From: Ulota crispa
Taxonomy: Eukaryota > Streptophyta > Bryopsida > Orthotrichales > Orthotrichaceae
DNA length: 64,000 nucleotides
Assembly: GCA_963920765.1 (NCBI GenBank)
Contig: OY987247.1
Coordinates: 12,062,471 to 12,126,470, forward strand
Direction: 5' to 3'
Part shown: positions 11,251-23,740 of the stretch, one piece after another
Position numbering within the stretch: the stretch's first letter is position 1
How the letters are laid out: each line of letters begins with the position of its first letter
Notes under the pieces: generated by a model
What the model was told of the DNA's origin: nothing
Databases searched by the model: none
Seen by the model: the letters and a program-made list of their open reading frames with translations, nothing else
Program-made: the position numbers and the translations under genes

Positions 11251-12647
11251 TGTCCGGGTGGTTAGGAGGGGTTCAGAATTTTCTGATGAGATGCCAAATT
11301 GATGACCTGGCTCAGTTCTTCAACGCTTTTTGAGTCTTTATTATAGCGCATTGAACTACCGACACAGCTGCTTTGAGCTTCTGTACAACTGAGTATGGCA
11401 GAAGCGTGAAGGAGAAACCTTTGTAAGTACACTTGTCTGAGTTCCTTTCATACATTTGAACAATCTCTGAACTTTGAATCTTCGCAGTTCAAATAATTAT
11501 TGCATTTGTCTAAATGAGATTATTGGAATGTGCAGTTTGAAATTTCCCAGGTGGAGAACAGTCGGCACGCTCTAAAAGCAAGTTCGGCTACTGCCAACTT
11601 CCTTGGTAAATCCGCTGAGAAAGTAAAGACTTTCAGACCTTAGCGCATTTATTGAAAGCCTTTGTAGGATAGCCTTCAGTTAGGTGCTTTGGTAGAGAAC
11701 TGTGTGTTTGATTTCTTCAAGAGAAAAGTCATGTTTATCGACAACTGTTGAAATTAGAGTAGTTGTGTTGCTTTCCTCGTGTGCTACGAGACTTAATGAT
11801 ACTCTTTGAACTCGTTGTTTTTCATTGTTTGTCATTTTCAAGTTATTCAAATTGTCAATTGCATGACATTGTGTGTTACGTACCTTTGAATCCACGAGTA
11901 TAAGCCCTTGTTTTAAGGATGTTCTTTGCTACGACCAATCTATATCTTTGTTTTAGACGCATTTGAGCTCAATGCCAAAAGTGAAATCTTTTATATTTTT
12001 GCTTACAATTGTGTGTATATATTGCTTACCTCAACTTGATCATTTCACAATGCATAAAGTTATATGTTTTTCCTTTGCCCTCACTTAGTATAACTTCTTC
12101 TTTTTTTTGTTGTCCTTTGCCGTGTTATTTGGCATGCCTTTGGACCAAAGGAGGTTTGGTTCTTGAGTCACTTCAAAAAACGCACATGTGAATAATGCTC
12201 TTTGGTGAAAGGTTTTTGAGAGTACCAAGGGTTGATTAATAAATGGCTAGCTAGTGGTTGGCATCAAGCCATGAACAAACATAGTATTCAAGGCATGCTC
12301 CTATTTATGGTCACTTTGAAATGTGCTCCCTATTTGTAAATCTTTATTATACAGCCTCAAGTGTTTGGTTGTCATGTGATGTTCAAACCTCTCTATTAGC
12401 ACTAGAAGTTCATAGTTCTCTATTCTAGGTGTTTGTCAACCACCTAAACAATTTAATAAGGGGAGGGATAATAAGGGAAGGGAGAGCAAAAAGGAAGGAG
12501 AATGAGTCACCTCAAAAGTCATCCAAATCCAAGAAAGATATAACACAAAGAGTGTGCAAGACACACTCATATCTTGTAATTTTTGTGTCCTTTTATGTAA
12601 ACTCCCCTTCATTATATTTATTATTGGGTAGACCAAAAAAAATCTCC
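11251..12647. other. 3' flank and intergenic DNA, no gene recognised
   Basis: AT-rich sequence downstream of the 228-aa gene. Short reading frames here have no recognisable domains. Confidence 0.4.
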
Positions 12648-13282
12648 TTAACCCCTAAAAGACGGAGCCTGCCACTGCAACTTCTAGAATATGTGGTATT
12701 TTTCTTGTATTTGGAATAGATTCACACTTTTATTGTAATTGAGATCTACAAAGAAGTTGGAGAATAAGGTAGAAGCACCTAAATCAGACACGATTTGTTT
12801 ACAAACACCTATAAATGAGCCAGTTTATGATCCATTAGTTACCCAAATTAAACATGCAAGTTAGCTAAAGCTATCCACCATAATTGAGTATTGGAACACA
12901 AATTGTGTAGGTAGCAGTATGTGGTTGGGTCTTTTTGATGTCACATTTGCATTTCAATATAAGCAATTCAATGAGGGTCTAGTGTCCACAATAGGTGTGT
13001 TTAGGGAGTTACCTTCAACAATTTGTAGTTTATTCATATGATCTAAGAAAATTCCAAAAACAATTTTTCAGCACTCATTATTGGTTTCCTATCCCTTCTA
13101 CATCCTCAAAATCTTCATACAAACTCTCGATGAATTGATGTAACAAAAATATCTGATTAAGATGTTCCTACCTTAAATAAAAGCGGTTATAATGAGCTAC
13201 TTGAGATCCCAAATTAAAACTTTTTACTGTTAGCAAATAGCGGATATACTATGCCCTATAGTCCTAAAATAACAAGGGCCTA
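12648..13282. mobile_element. Degenerate TTAA element, interrupted
   Basis: The left end is TTAA then CCCCTAAAAGACGGAGCC. The interior TTTTTCTTGTATTTGGAAT and a 3' block around 13175-13265 (GATCCCAAATTAAAAC, ACTATGCCCTATAGTCC) match the 33706-33948 family. About 400 bp of unrelated sequence separates the two halves, and the right terminus has lost its TTAA. Probably an old, disrupted copy. Confidence 0.5.
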
Positions 13283-13567
13283 ACTCCAAAGTCCATAGAA
13301 TCTACGGACAAACTGCCACGTGGAATATCCAGCGTGGCATCTCAAACTATCCCACCTGTCCCACAACCCTCATTCTCTCTTCCCATTCCTTCGCGATTTG
13401 GACTTTCCCTCCCATCACCTCGATCGACGCCAACTTGCATCCTTCTTCTTCCTAAGTAGCAATTTTCGATCGAATTAGGGTTTCCTCTCCACTTGCACTC
13501 TCTCTTTCCACCTCGGAAATTCCATCAAGTCGTTACAAGGAACGCTTGTTTCACTCCAATCCCAACG
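13283..13567 (+). promoter_or_regulatory. FAX promoter and 5' leader with a G-box
   Basis: A perfect CCACGTGG palindrome lies at 13316-13323, about 245 bp before the start codon. It is a core G-box bound by bZIP and bHLH factors. The rest is pyrimidine-rich leader. Confidence 0.55.
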
Positions 13568-15853
13568 ATGGCGCTCTCTTGCTGCACTTCTATTGCAACA
13601 ACGTCCCCGTCTTCACCTTTCCATAAATCCCCTGTTTTTTCACCCTCGCTCTCCTCATCTCTCCTCCACAGCAACCGAAAATGGCGCTCCCGAGCGATCT
13701 GTAGCCGCGTTTCGGATTGCTATATTAACAACAGAAGCGATGTCCACGGGCATTACGGCGCCAAGTTCCAGAGTACGCCGCGTGCGTATGGAACCGGAAC
13801 GACGACCGAGGAGGGGCTCACTCTCGAGGACGTGAAAGAGCCGGAGCTGGATGATGGAGGGAGTGTGAATGGCGGAGGTGGCCGTGGGGACGAGAATGGC
13901 GGTAGTGGTGGAGGTGGCCGTGGCGATGGTGGTAGTGGCGATGGCGAAGGCGACGGAGCTAACAAGAAGCAGAAGTCCGGGTTGTCGATGTCGCAGAAGC
14001 TCACGCTTGCGTACGCCGTTCTCGTCGGAGGTGCTTCCATCTCTCTCTCATTCTCTCTCTTGTCCATCTTCCTCTATTTTTGCAAGTGCCTTAGGGTTTC
14101 GCGATTGGCTAGGATTTGCGAGTGCTAGAGTTTGCGATTGCTAGGATTTTTGATTGCTAGGATTTTCCGATTGCTCGGATTTCGTGATTGCTAGGGTTTG
14201 TGATTGCTATGGTTTGTGATTGCTAGGATTTTGTGATTGTTAGGGTTTATGATTGCTAGGGTTTCGATTGCTAGGATTTTGCAGTTGCTAGGGTTTTGGA
14301 TTGCTAGGATTTTGGATTGCTAGGATCTTGCGATTGCTAGGGTTTGTGATTGCTAGGGTTTTTCAAATGTTAGGGTTTTGCTTTGCGTTTTGAAACAGCA
14401 TCGTGAGCAACGATGATCAAGGGATAGGGTTTGTTGCTGATCATGGCCCTCCTGTTTCTCTCTCTCTTTCTTTTTGAGCATCCTTTAGTATGATTCTGAG
14501 CCTATTGCAGTTTGCGTCGAGAAGATCGTTCAATGCACTGCTTAGGGTTTGCATTATCTTGAAATGAGTTTAAGTACCTGTTGTACCAACGGGAGCAGCA
14601 ACTTGATTCGAAATAAAGGCTACTGTAAACCATTTTACGCATGTTTCCATCTCTTCGATTGATCTTTTTTCTACTAGTTCATGCATGTACCCCTCTCTCA
14701 TGTGATGATTAACAATAATATGACGGATCACTGGAACTTACACCTCGACACTCTCGTTTAACCAGTTAGATTGAGCTTCCTCACCAGACGTCAATTACAT
14801 GTCATTGGTAGTTGCATTATTGTTCTTTCTCAGCTAATCAAAATGTGATGTATTCTTTTAAATATATAAAGATTTCTGGTTCTTTCCATGGCTCGAGACT
14901 CTGCCGTTTCACACAATTTTTGTGCTGTTGTTGTTGTATGCGTTTTAATGGGACTACGTACTTCTGTTCTTGTTCTGAACAGTTGGAGGAATCATGGGCT
15001 TTGCAAAGAGCGGTAGCAGCAAATCCCTCATGGCTGGTGGAGGATCAGCGTCCATCCTGTATTACGTCTTTTTGAACCTCCCTTCAAATCCTGTCCTGGC
15101 GTCCACCATCGGTCTCGGTAACTCCACCAACCAATCTACTCTCTTTACAGTTATAAAAAAATCATACCATTTTTTGTAATAGGCATTTGTTTATTGCACT
15201 AACCCTAAGATACTTTGTAAGGTAGGAGGTTCTAAAAGCGTGCAGTCTCTAAAATGGTGTACCTCCTCAAATATACTCTATTTGTACATGTTGTTTTTCA
15301 TAGCTCTTCAACAATGTACGGGCAATGTATATTTGAGGAGGTGTACCACTTGAGAATCCTATGACACTTCAACTTCAAAATTTCATAACTAATTCCACAA
15401 AGCTCCAAAAAATATGAAACGACTTGAGTTAGATGCCAATTCCTCTTGTTTTTCAAGGAATATTTACTGAAAAATGTTTCAAGAAGTTATACCACCTCGA
15501 AAATCAGTTTCAGCCCGTAGATGGTCCATTCGTGAGCAAACTACTTTAGGTGATTTTTTCCATTGTTCTCTCCACAATTTCCTATGCCTTCTTACACATG
15601 ATTCTGTTAGTTTTTTCGGGTGCAAAAGCATGCTCAGTCAAAGACTCTGACGGGACTAGAAACTGTGATTAATTCCGGTGTTTTTTTTTGTTGTTGTTGT
15701 CACTTTGCAGGAGTGTCAGGTCTGCTGTTGTTCATCATGGGATCTCGGTACATGGAATCTGGAAAAGTGTTTCCAGCAGGGGTTGTGTCGTTGTTCTCTT
15801 TGGTTATGTCAGGAGGATATGTTCATGGAATCATGCGGACTTCTCACACTTAG
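13568..15853 (+). CDS. FAX: FAX-type plastid fatty-acid exporter (TMEM14 family), 246 aa
   Basis: Three exons (13568-14030, 14983-15117, 15711-15853) join in phase 1. Residues 1-50 are Ser/Thr-rich and basic, like a chloroplast transit peptide. Residues 97-130 are almost pure Gly/Asp/Asn, an acidic glycine-rich linker like that in some plant FAX proteins. A TMEM14 core of four hydrophobic segments follows: SMSQKLTLAYAVLVG, then GGIMGFAKSGSSKSLMAGGG, then VSGLLLFIMGSRYMESGKVF and PAGVVSLFSLVMSGGYVHG. Family members move free fatty acids out of the plastid envelope. The ATG at 13568 opens the transit peptide; no in-frame ATG lies upstream. The last exon and 3' flank are duplicated at 25.9 and 32.2 kb, but exons 1 and 2 are not. 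Assignment to a particular FAX paralogue is not possible here. Confidence 0.9.
14098..14372. repeat. Minisatellite in FAX intron 1, GATTGCTAGGGTTTtG-like unit
   Basis: About 14 imperfect copies of a 16-20 bp unit around GATTGCTAGGGTTTGT run through the 5' part of intron 1. The AGGGTTT part resembles the plant telomere repeat but is embedded in a longer period. Confidence 0.85.
15218..15550. mobile_element. Insertion with GGTAGGAGG end in FAX intron 2
   Basis: The paralogous intron fragment upstream of 32192 lacks this interval: sequence similar to TTTATTGCACTAACCCTAA continues directly into the TTTTCCATT-type block. The insertion starts with AAGGTAGGAGGTTCTAAAAG and contains TGTACCTCCTCAAATATAC. 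It is related to the element at 35265-35592. Confidence 0.6.
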
Positions 15854-16471
15854 CTAAAGCCCCTAATGGAGCAAGACCTCTTGTACAGTAATAGTAGATT
15901 TCTCAGAACTCGATGTTATTGAGACCACTTTTGCAAAGATTCTAATGTTTACTTTCTGCAGAGACGTTCACTTTATTGCTCTTTCTGCTTCCCTTGCTTG
16001 AAAAGGAGAACTTTCACATTTCAATCATGAATTTTCTTTGCAGTTGGTCGTGTTGTGCTCTGTGTTGATTTAAAGTCCCAGCTTTGTATTGAAACGTACA
16101 TAGATTTTCTAGGATTACTGTTTCAACTGTGCTGTTTTTGTGAAGATTGCAGTAAGAAATCAACTATGAAAATACTCTTTGCCAAGTTACAAAGCGATTT
16201 CAGGAAGAACAAATGTACTGATTTTCTTTAAATTTTTTGCTTGTTTTGGAACGTATGAGAAAAGTTTGAAGTTACGTATGGCTTACTTTGAATAGAAGTA
16301 GATTTTAGCTTCTTTTTTTGTCTTCAGGAATGTAGCATTTTTAAAGGAGTTGGAGTTTGAATTTGCCAAACACAAAAAAGATTAGTGCTCGAGTTGTTTC
16401 AATTATTGCGCCCTGCAGTAACAAACCTAAGTTGGAAAATTGCATGAAACAAGTGAGTTTGTGAGGTGTAC

Positions 16472-17496
16472 GAATTGACACATGTATCACCTCTTCTTGA
16501 CTATTCTACCACAACCTATTATATATGGTCAATATTTACAGTATTTAAATAGGTGTGGACCATGGAAAATACCATCAATTTGAAAATACAACTTGACATA
16601 GAAGTTGTAGTTTTAATTTTGTTTTTTAGCTTTAGATCATGCTCATAGTATCAATCAAAAAATCAAAATTATGTTTAGTTTAATGTAGATTCTATTTAGC
16701 GGGCTTAACCCTTAAATGCCCAAGGCACATTTTGAGCTTCTAGCTATTTGTTCTAAGTTGATCAAAAAGTCAAAGTTTTGATATGTTGAGTTAGTTTATT
16801 TAAAGTTGTAATTGTGCAAAATCAAAATACATATGTTAAAGATCACATAGGAGAAGAAAACACAACATTATCATTTATGGATTGAAAGATTATAATGTTT
16901 GATCAAGAGGGTGTTAAATTTGTGAAAATGACTTGAAGTCTTTCAATCCTCTTTTCACATGTCAAATCTTAAAAAATGGTCACATGGACATAACATACAT
17001 AACTCCAATCAATTTTACGGCTTTCCAAAATCCTCTCTACATTTTTTTTAAATGACCTTGTAGTGTAAATTTTTCTCTAAAGTCTAGTGTATTTGAGGCT
17101 CATTTCCAAGAGCTCTCAACACTAAAAAAGTCAAGACTGTAATGGACACCCTTGCACATAATCTTGAATAGAAAAACCGTAATCAATCATTTACAAAATC
17201 GGTTTTTTGATGCTAAAACTAGACTTCAAAAAGAATAGTTTAAAAAATATAAACTAAAATAGAAAATTAGTTGAGAAATTAGTTAGGTTTTACAAAAGTT
17301 CAAAGTATTATTGTCAACACCATAATGTGGTGCCTTGGAAAAAACAAAATTAAAATTGCATATTCTATGTTAAGTTCTGTTTTCAAAATAATGATGTTTC
17401 TCTGTGGTCCATACCTATTTTAATATTGTAAATATTGATCATATATTGTAGGGTGTGGTAGAATTGTCAAGAAGAGGTGGTACATGTATCAATTCC
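16472..17496. mobile_element. Long terminal inverted-repeat element, about 1.0 kb
   Basis: The outermost 80 bp are inverted copies. The left arm begins GAATTGACACATGTATCACC and the right arm ends GGTACATGTATCAATTC. The paralogue near 38370-38420 lacks the insertion. The ends resemble those of the fold-back at 40604-41016, which has a 9-bp duplication, so it may be Mutator-like; its own duplication is unclear. Confidence 0.7.
16705..17345. mobile_element. TTAA element nested in the 16.5-kb inverted-repeat element
   Basis: The left end is TTAA then CCCTTAAATGCCCAAGGCAC. The interior aligns in reverse orientation with 39145-39784 (CAAGGCACCA, AACCTAACTAA, the CACAACATTATCA region). The right end retains GGTGCCTTGG but has lost the terminal TTAA. 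Confidence 0.65.
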
Positions 17497-18956
17497 CAAC
17501 TAATTAATGTAACACATTGTGGTTTATAGTGTTTAGGTTGTACTTCAAAATAATACGACTTTTGTGATTTAAATTTTGAAAAAGTTTTGGACGCACGTGT
17601 CTTAATTAAAGAATGTGTGAAGGATGTTGCCTAAAAGAGGTTATATTACCAAGCTGCTACTTGAAGTGCTACAAAAGGTTTTAACCAAAACAATTATATT
17701 GCAAATGAGGGCATGATGTGTGTCACATTTTCATGTTGATTAGGCAAATCTCACCCAAATTAGTATAAAGATGTTTTGCACTATTCATAGTCAACCTTCT
17801 CTCATTTTCTCCAAAATTTGTTTTATGAGTATTTTGCTCCCACTCTTTGTCTTGAATTTCATTGTTTTTGCCCAATGGACCAAAATAATGACAAATTCAC
17901 AAAGTTTAATTTTAAGAAACCTATATATAGACAATTCCCAAGGCCTGTGTGTCTTGATTGGCTAAGTCAATCCAAAAAAAGTGCATGAATGAATGTCCTT
18001 TTAGGAAAATGATGAATAATAAACTTACTAACACAAAAGCCAAATATTTTTCCCGTAGGTGGATGTATTAAATTAAAGTAATCTCTAAAATTTACATCTT
18101 GATACAACAATTTTCCATAATAATAATCACTAAACCAACTTGAATCTGAACTACAATTCAGATTCAATCTGAAATCAGATTTATTTTTTGCGCCATAGTT
18201 CACTATTGTACCTTTTTTTTGTTTTATTTTTGTTTTTGAGAGCGATGTTTAATTTTTTAAAACCTATATATAGACAATTTACCCTATTATCATTGGGCCT
18301 TAATTCAAATATTAATTTAAAAAATCTATAATACACCAAAAGTCATGATTATGGTATCATCTAAAAGACAATCATGTTGAGGTTTTGTATCAAGCTCCAA
18401 ATTTCTAAATGAGTGAAGTATGAGTTAGTTATCAATGTTTCAATGAGGTAAGGTCAAGGTTCCACTCAAATCCGAAATTGCCCTATTATCACTTCTTTAT
18501 CACTTCCTTAGAGGTTTTCATTGTCATACATGATAATATTTTGTCATTTTCATCTTTGAACTTCTTCTTCCTTTCCTTAATCTCTCTGGTCATCCATAAG
18601 TGTTAAATTAGTTGACAATTATCATTTATTTTTGGTATTTTGCAATTGACATTGTTATAGCTATGGTGTTGAGGCAATAAATTGTATATCTAACTAAGGT
18701 CTTCATAGCTAATACGCTATATTTTTGCAAATTTTGGTCAAATGGAACAAAAATTGCACTACTAATAAAGGACTCTAAGACCTTCCTTGCAATACTTGTA
18801 AATTTAGATTTGAAACTAAATCTTAAAAGATATGAATTTTGAAAGATAGAAAAGTGATAACTGGGTAAACTACCCATACATATGAATGGAAAATATAAAA
18901 TCAGCCCAAAAATGGTTTTGGATTGCATGATTTGTCTAAAGTAGTAGCCAGGTAAA
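17497..18956. other. Segmentally duplicated intergenic DNA with a further insertion
   Basis: Sequence on both sides aligns with 38400-38910. The block from about 17935 to 18875 is absent there. It is bracketed by two copies of a phrase like AACCTATATATAGACAATT (17915 and 18258), 340 bp apart. No gene is recognised. Confidence 0.5.
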
Positions 18957-19634
18957 TCTATACTAATAATAGATCTGGCATTGTTTATTATAAACCTGGA
19001 TTCAGATTTGTCTGTCGGTCTGACACGAGTACGTGGCACTCCACCAATGCTCTGACTTTTTTTATATTAAAAACCTGATGTAAACCAACTGCATGGGTTG
19101 GGTTTAATGCGTGGGTAATAAATAAATAATAAAAAACAATAACGTGAATGATTACTATGTGGGTAAAACTCAAGGAGTTAAATGTTTGTGTAGGTAAACA
19201 ACACATAATATTTTTATGCGTACATGTAATAGATTAGGTTGTTTGTTGGTTTGTATTAGTTGCAACATAATGAAAACTTATGGTAAAAAATCTTGCATAT
19301 GAAAATACTTGCGTATGGAAGAACTTGCCACATGGGTAAAAAATTGCACGAGTAAAAAATGGCATGTATGAAAATTTTGCTTGGGTAAAAAATAACAAGT
19401 ATAAAAAAATTGCTTGAATGATTACTATGTGGGTAAAATATTTGTATAGGTAAAAAATAAATAATATTTTTTTGTGTGAGAAAACAATGATGTTCCTTTT
19501 ACTATGTGGGTAAATTTTTTGTGGGTACAAAACAAATTATGCTTTAATGCAAGGAAACGTTTGTTAAAAAAAAATTATTGCATTTAATGGGTTATTTTTC
19601 AAAGTGTGTCCATAGCACACACAGGTCATACTAG
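18957..19634 (+). mobile_element. Non-autonomous Helitron, 678 bp
   Basis: The element begins TCTATACTAATAATAG, a form typical of plant Helitrons. It ends with a small GTGTG/CACAC hairpin followed by GGTCATACTAG. The host bases are A on the left and T on the right with no target duplication. The paralogue near 38910-38930 reads through the site without it. Inside, a GATTACTATGTGGGTAAAA phrase is repeated at about 19150 and 19418. There is no Rep/helicase frame. Confidence 0.75.
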
Positions 19635-19635
19635 T

Positions 19636-21369
19636 TTGATTATGAAAGGTTTGTCAATTCTATAAAATGATGAGGAACATATTGCAAAAGTTGCTGGTAA
19701 AATCCCTTCCTATAGAACTAGGTGATTTGGGTGAGAGAATTGGATTGGGAAAAAGGCACAAACACTCTATCAACTCTTAAAGTCCAAAGGGTGTCATAGA
19801 AAAAAATAAGACCAAAACTGCCATTTTTTGATGATTTATTTAAAATTCTTTTTTTTTTTTTTTTTTTTTTTGAGTTTCAATTGTACAGAAGTTTAAAAAA
19901 CAAGTAAGGCAATGTTTGAAAAAAATGTTAGCCCATTTGACTATGTAGATTGTAAGATTACTATGTTTGAAGTGAGAAAAACAACCTATTTTCATTCTTG
20001 TATAACAAGGTCAACGACTTCAAGCCCTCCTAAAGTAAATCTTTTGCTCTACACACAAACAAGTTTTTTGACCATTCACAAGTATATGATGTCAGGTTCA
20101 CTCATGACAAATTTTAGAAGCAAATATAGAATCTAACTTATTCTAAATCACCTTGCAACTCAAGAAGGTTAAGTGAATTAGCAATACACTAGTCACATTT
20201 TCATGATTTCTTATGCAATGAAGAAGTTTTTTATTTGAAATCTAAATTGTGAATAGTTAGAGACAAACATTTGACATATGTGAAAAAAGTTTCAAGAACT
20301 TTGAATATATGGAATGCAAGATAATAGGCCTTGAAGTTAGAAGAAGCTATATTTTCTTGAAACTGCACAAACATAGTTAACAAAGTTCGACTCCTCGTAG
20401 ATTATAATTTGTGAGCTTTTGTTTATTTTTGTTTTTGACAATTGAATAATATATTTTATTAGTTGGAGTCTTGGGCATAAAGGAGCAGTCCTCTTTGAAA
20501 CCCCTCCCACACACTCAATTTTTCATCAAATATAAATGTGATTACATATTTGAAAAGCATGCTAAGGGGGTTAAAATGTATTAGAATTTGAAGAGTAAAT
20601 TATTTCTAATCCATGTTTTTTATCCATGTCAAATGCAATTTAGTACACATGAGTATGCCATATTTATCAACTTTTATCAACATAATCAACATCTCTATGG
20701 TTTTTAACCACCTTTTAGTACTTGAAATTGTCTCAAAAATTGCAAGCCTATTGTACATTGAGAATAGATTGAGAATAAATTGGTGATAAATGGTTGACAA
20801 ACTTGTAGCGATTTTTAAAGCATTTAAACCATGGCCGGATGTTTTTTTCAAATGTTTTTTTTCCTAACACTTCCCTTTATTATATTTATGTCAAACTTTA
20901 ATACAATTTGCCCCTTTTTCTAAGCTTTTCAAATATGTAATTAGTTTTAGATTTGATTAATTATTGATTGCAAGAAAGAATATAAAAAAAAGGACTGCCA
21001 CTTTTTTGTCTGAGACTCTATAGACATGCCAAGTTTCAAAAGTTGATGAGAGTTTTAACATAAGATTCTCCAAAGATTCCCAAACAACTCAAAGTGCCCA
21101 AATTCTTTTGGGCAAAATATTTTTTTATTCTAGCACCCGATTAAAGTTTTCTTTTCACACAAAGGCGTTCATGGTGTGCACCTTGTCTCCAAATTTCAAA
21201 AACATTCACCAAAAATTATCTTCATTGGAACCTACCCAAACTTTCAATTGACTGTTGAATAGACAATTGTGGTTAGGGGTTAAGTTAAACAAGAGAATAC
21301 ATTGCAAAACATGTTTGATAGGGATACTCTAATGAGAATCTTGATCAAATGCTTTGTACATTAAAACAA
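19636..21369. other. AT-rich stretch, mostly absent from the paralogous segment
   Basis: The flanks align with 38930-39060 and 39064-39145, but about 1.5 kb between 19775 and 21280 is missing there. Its right edge reads GTTAGGGG then TTAA, as in the TTAA family, while the left edge is eroded. A T-run lies at 19850-19871. No gene is recognised. Confidence 0.45.
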
Positions 21370-21711
21370 AAGGGAAAATTTCATGATACCCTTGAAGTTT
21401 GCAATATTTTCATGGATATCCCTGCTTTTCAGAGATTGCACAAATACCCCTGGACCATAATTTTCAAACTTTTGTAAAATTGGGCATGCTGCTTCTTTCT
21501 CCCTTGTGTGTGCACATTGCTTCTTTTCACTCTTTGTTTTAACATTGATCATGAAAGAAGTAGCATGTGTAACAATACCAACGCTTGAATTTTTTTGGTC
21601 AAAGGGTGTTTGAGTAATTTCTAAAAAAGCAAGGGTATTTGTGTAAATATCGCAAACTTGAGGGGTATCTAAGTATCATAAACTTTAGGGGTATCCATGA
21701 AATTTTCCCTT
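21370..21711. mobile_element. MITE with AAGGGAAAATTTCATG ends, copy 1 of 3
   Basis: An inverted repeat of about 80 bp bounds the element. The left end reads AAGGGAAAATTTCATG and the right end GGTATCCATGAAATTTTCCC. It occupies the same relative position, upstream of the F-box unit, as the copies at 27776 and 39795, so it was probably present before the segment duplicated. Confidence 0.75.
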
Positions 21712-23740
21712 ATTATTATTACTTTTGTTTAGTAAAAAGACTTGAACTTTTCCACCCTAGCTCCACATAGATGTGAGTTACGTGCACTAAGCTGAGCCCT
21801 CCGCAACCATTGATGCTGTGTTTTTCTATCCCCTTCCTTGTGTTAAGATAACTATTATATTAATACACTGTCCATTGTCTATAATTAATTAGAGTTCACT
21901 ACAGTTTACTTTATTAAAAGAACCCCATGGACCAATAGTAGAGGAGGACTTTTACTTTATATCCTCTTTCCTTATATATAGTTTGAAACCTACTCAAAGT
22001 AAATTACTTCTTTTTTTTGTATATACTTTGGTTATGTATTTCTTGGGCTCATTATTGACATTCAAATAGTTCCGACTTCTACTTAGGGAGTGTGAATGTT
22101 ATATGAAGGTCTTGACCTTTGACAACAGGAATCAATCATAGACGGTATGTGATAGTACAAATGTGCTACATATGTGATATGATAGCTGAGGTGCTTGTGA
22201 TTGATTTTAGTAGTATGATAATAATATGATTCCTTACCTGTTTTATTGGAGTCTAGGGTGCTACTGAGAGGCAACATTATTTGATGGTAAAGCCGGGTAC
22301 AGAAAGAAAGGGCTCTACCTTAATCCTTGAACGTCACAAAAGCCTTTTGTGGCCGTACATATGGCTGTATGTATAGATGTATTTGAGCTGTTCTAAGGGC
22401 TTTTCAAATTTTTTTATGCACCCACCATCATACAATCCTTCAATATGTATGGTTGTAACAATTAATTTCCAAGTGATTCAAAGTTCTGAATATTGGTTGC
22501 AACCGTATTTGGTACCGTAGCTCCAGAATCCAAGGGCCCTTCAGGAATTAATAAATTTATCAACTTTTGCCTCATCTTGCTGATTAATTATTGCAGCCCC
22601 ATTTTGGCGTGCTTTTGCTTGACTTAAATACATGTTAGTCAGGGTCTTTAGCTTTAATTTTTAAGCACTTGAAAATCCTTTTGAATAGTAATTTAAAACC
22701 CATTTGTTGCTTTTGCAAGATGTTTTGGAATTGCCCTCATTATTTCTAGGCCAAGGTTGCTCTAAGCTGCACTCGCTCTTAGCTGTTGCTGGTGACCCCT
22801 TGCAATTGTGCTTAAGGCAATCTACTTAGAATTAAGTTTAGGATTTAAGATTAGGGTTTGGGATACAGATTTATGTTGGGATTGTTTGCATCTTACCTAT
22901 TTGCCTATTCTAACTATATCTTGTTGGATGTGTTTGTTTTAAAAGTTGAATAGAACATTTGGTTGGTGCAAGAGTCGGTCCCAAGGTTGGATGGGCAGCA
23001 TGGCAACCTACTTAGTGAGCACAAGCACCACAACCATAGTTGCTCAACTTGGATGCTTTTCAGGTTTGATTGTATGAAGATGTTTATCTTGTGATTCTTG
23101 AGATGCCTTTGTTTTTTGTTTTTTTGTTACCATAACTTTACTTGATGTGCATGGACTATTGAATGAGTAGAGAACTTCTTGTCTCTAACAACGTAGCCAT
23201 ATTACACCCTAATGTTGACCCTAATATTGACTAGGTCGTCACTGCCTCATTTGGGCCTCCAACAAATTTGGAGGTCTCTAAACATTGGAAGGCTCTCTCT
23301 TCTTGCCACTGCTAAGGGTATGTTTGTTGTGTCTAGATTGGTGTGTATGAGAATGTCACCACAATACCAAGGTAAATTGTGTATGTAGAACTGGGTGGTC
23401 TGCATGGCCAACGGATCAAGATAATTGCTCCTCTGCATGGTCAAACATTATGACAATTGCTCCTTCATTTGAGCAATGATATTCTTCTATAAGCAAAGAT
23501 TGGAGGATTTGGAGCTTGCTAGTAGTAGTGAAAAGAACAGACTATCTGTCAAAGTTGGCAGATGCAATAGTTATGGCTTGTCAAGAGTTATGTTTCTATA
23601 ATTGCAACCAAAATTGAACACCAGACTGTGCAAGCCATAATTTTTTCCATTTGTTGTTCATGTGCACAGATTGACTATCACCCTAGGCTGTGCAAATCTG
23701 TTGCCAAAGAAGAAATTGAAGCTTAGAAGGAGAAGTGACC
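21712..23740. other. Upstream flank of the F-box gene, shared by the three segments
   Basis: Several phrases recur in order upstream of the two F-box pseudogenes, for example GGTCTTGACCTTTGACA, GGTTGAATAGA, TTGGTGCAAGAG and GAGAATGTCACCACAATACC. This is the promoter side of the duplicated unit. No other gene is seen. Confidence 0.6.

Noticed and set aside
20380-20402. tRNA-like GTTCGACTCC
   Set aside because: No pairing stem and no other tRNA arms around it.
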